From NCBI GenBank assembly GCA_002811675.1, contig PDIM01000056.1, positions 152,744-179,079 on the forward strand: a stretch of DNA of 26,336 nt, read 5' to 3'. Below the pieces are notes generated by a model. That model saw only the letters and a list, made by a program, of their open reading frames with translations, made no database searches and was not told the origin of the DNA. The DNA comes from Ichthyosporea sp. XGB-2017a. Taxonomy: Eukaryota > Opisthokonta > Ichthyosporea. A program made the translations under genes and the position numbers. This document shows positions 26,285 to 26,336 of the stretch, piece after piece; within the stretch, counting starts at the first letter, position 1, and each line of letters opens with the position of its first letter.

Positions 26285-26336
<52 letters not shown>
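25395..26336. other. 3' flank and terminal poly-T region
   Basis: AATAAA at 25466-25471 follows the reductase stop by 71 bases. The rest to about 26200 has no convincing gene; a 62-codon frame at 25564-25752 shows no recognisable features. From about 26206 to the end the plus strand is T runs broken by a GGGGGGGTGGGAATA segment and a GGC. This is either the edge of an assembled contig or a genuine homopolymer region. Confidence 0.5.
25466..25471 (+). terminator. AATAAA polyadenylation signal, carbonyl reductase gene
   Basis: The hexamer lies 71 bases after the stop codon and is followed by a GTT-containing stretch. Confidence 0.5.

Overview
This is eukaryotic nuclear DNA from a single-celled organism, most likely a free-living protist. 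Three genes carry spliceosomal introns (73-134 nt, mostly GTAAGT or GTATGT donors and AG acceptors). AATAAA-type signals lie downstream of most stop codons. Intergenic DNA is dominated by long A or T tracts, and the protein set is eukaryotic. A membrane-anchored protein with a kinase, a cyclase-like domain and a second kinase-like domain recalls Amoebozoa (Acanthamoeba-like genomes carry many such genes). The lineage is therefore an inference, not a certainty. No tRNA, rRNA, CRISPR array or intact transposon was recognised.

Layout, left to right. (1) 336-3458 (+): membrane-anchored tyrosine-kinase-like protein whose first kinase domain looks active, followed by a degenerate cyclase domain and a degenerate second kinase domain. 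(2) 4239-5501 (+): protein of the GalT branch of the HIT superfamily, function unknown. (3) 5758-7594 (-): HTRA2/Omi-like mitochondrial serine protease with a PDZ domain, three exons. (4) 8194-11562 (+): intronless class III adenylyl cyclase with two GAF domains and a PAS-like region, resembling bacterial CyaB-type enzymes. (5) 11646-12551 (-): RING-H2 E3 ligase with a poly-cysteine stretch. (6) A 2.5-kb intergenic region with a 956-base N gap that is bracketed by the same sequence on both sides, so it is probably an assembly artefact. (7) 15062-17254 (+): STKLD1/NEK-like kinase fused to armadillo-type repeats. (8) 17255-17710 (-): a broken partial copy of the next gene, abutting the kinase stop codon. 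(9) 17940-19931 (-): MFS transporter of the zinc-induced-facilitator-like type. (10) 20679-23611 (-): bifunctional aldehyde-alcohol dehydrogenase AdhE, three exons. (11) 24041-25394 (+): carbonyl-reductase-like short-chain dehydrogenase, six exons. The window ends in a long poly-T region.

Two themes recur. Signalling: one active and one apparently dead cyclase domain, two kinases predicted to be active and one pseudokinase. Carbonyl metabolism: AdhE (acetyl-CoA to acetaldehyde to ethanol) and the carbonyl reductase are divergent neighbours sharing a 429-bp intergenic region. The exon joins given here were made by hand from splice-site matches, reading-frame phase and protein-family continuity.
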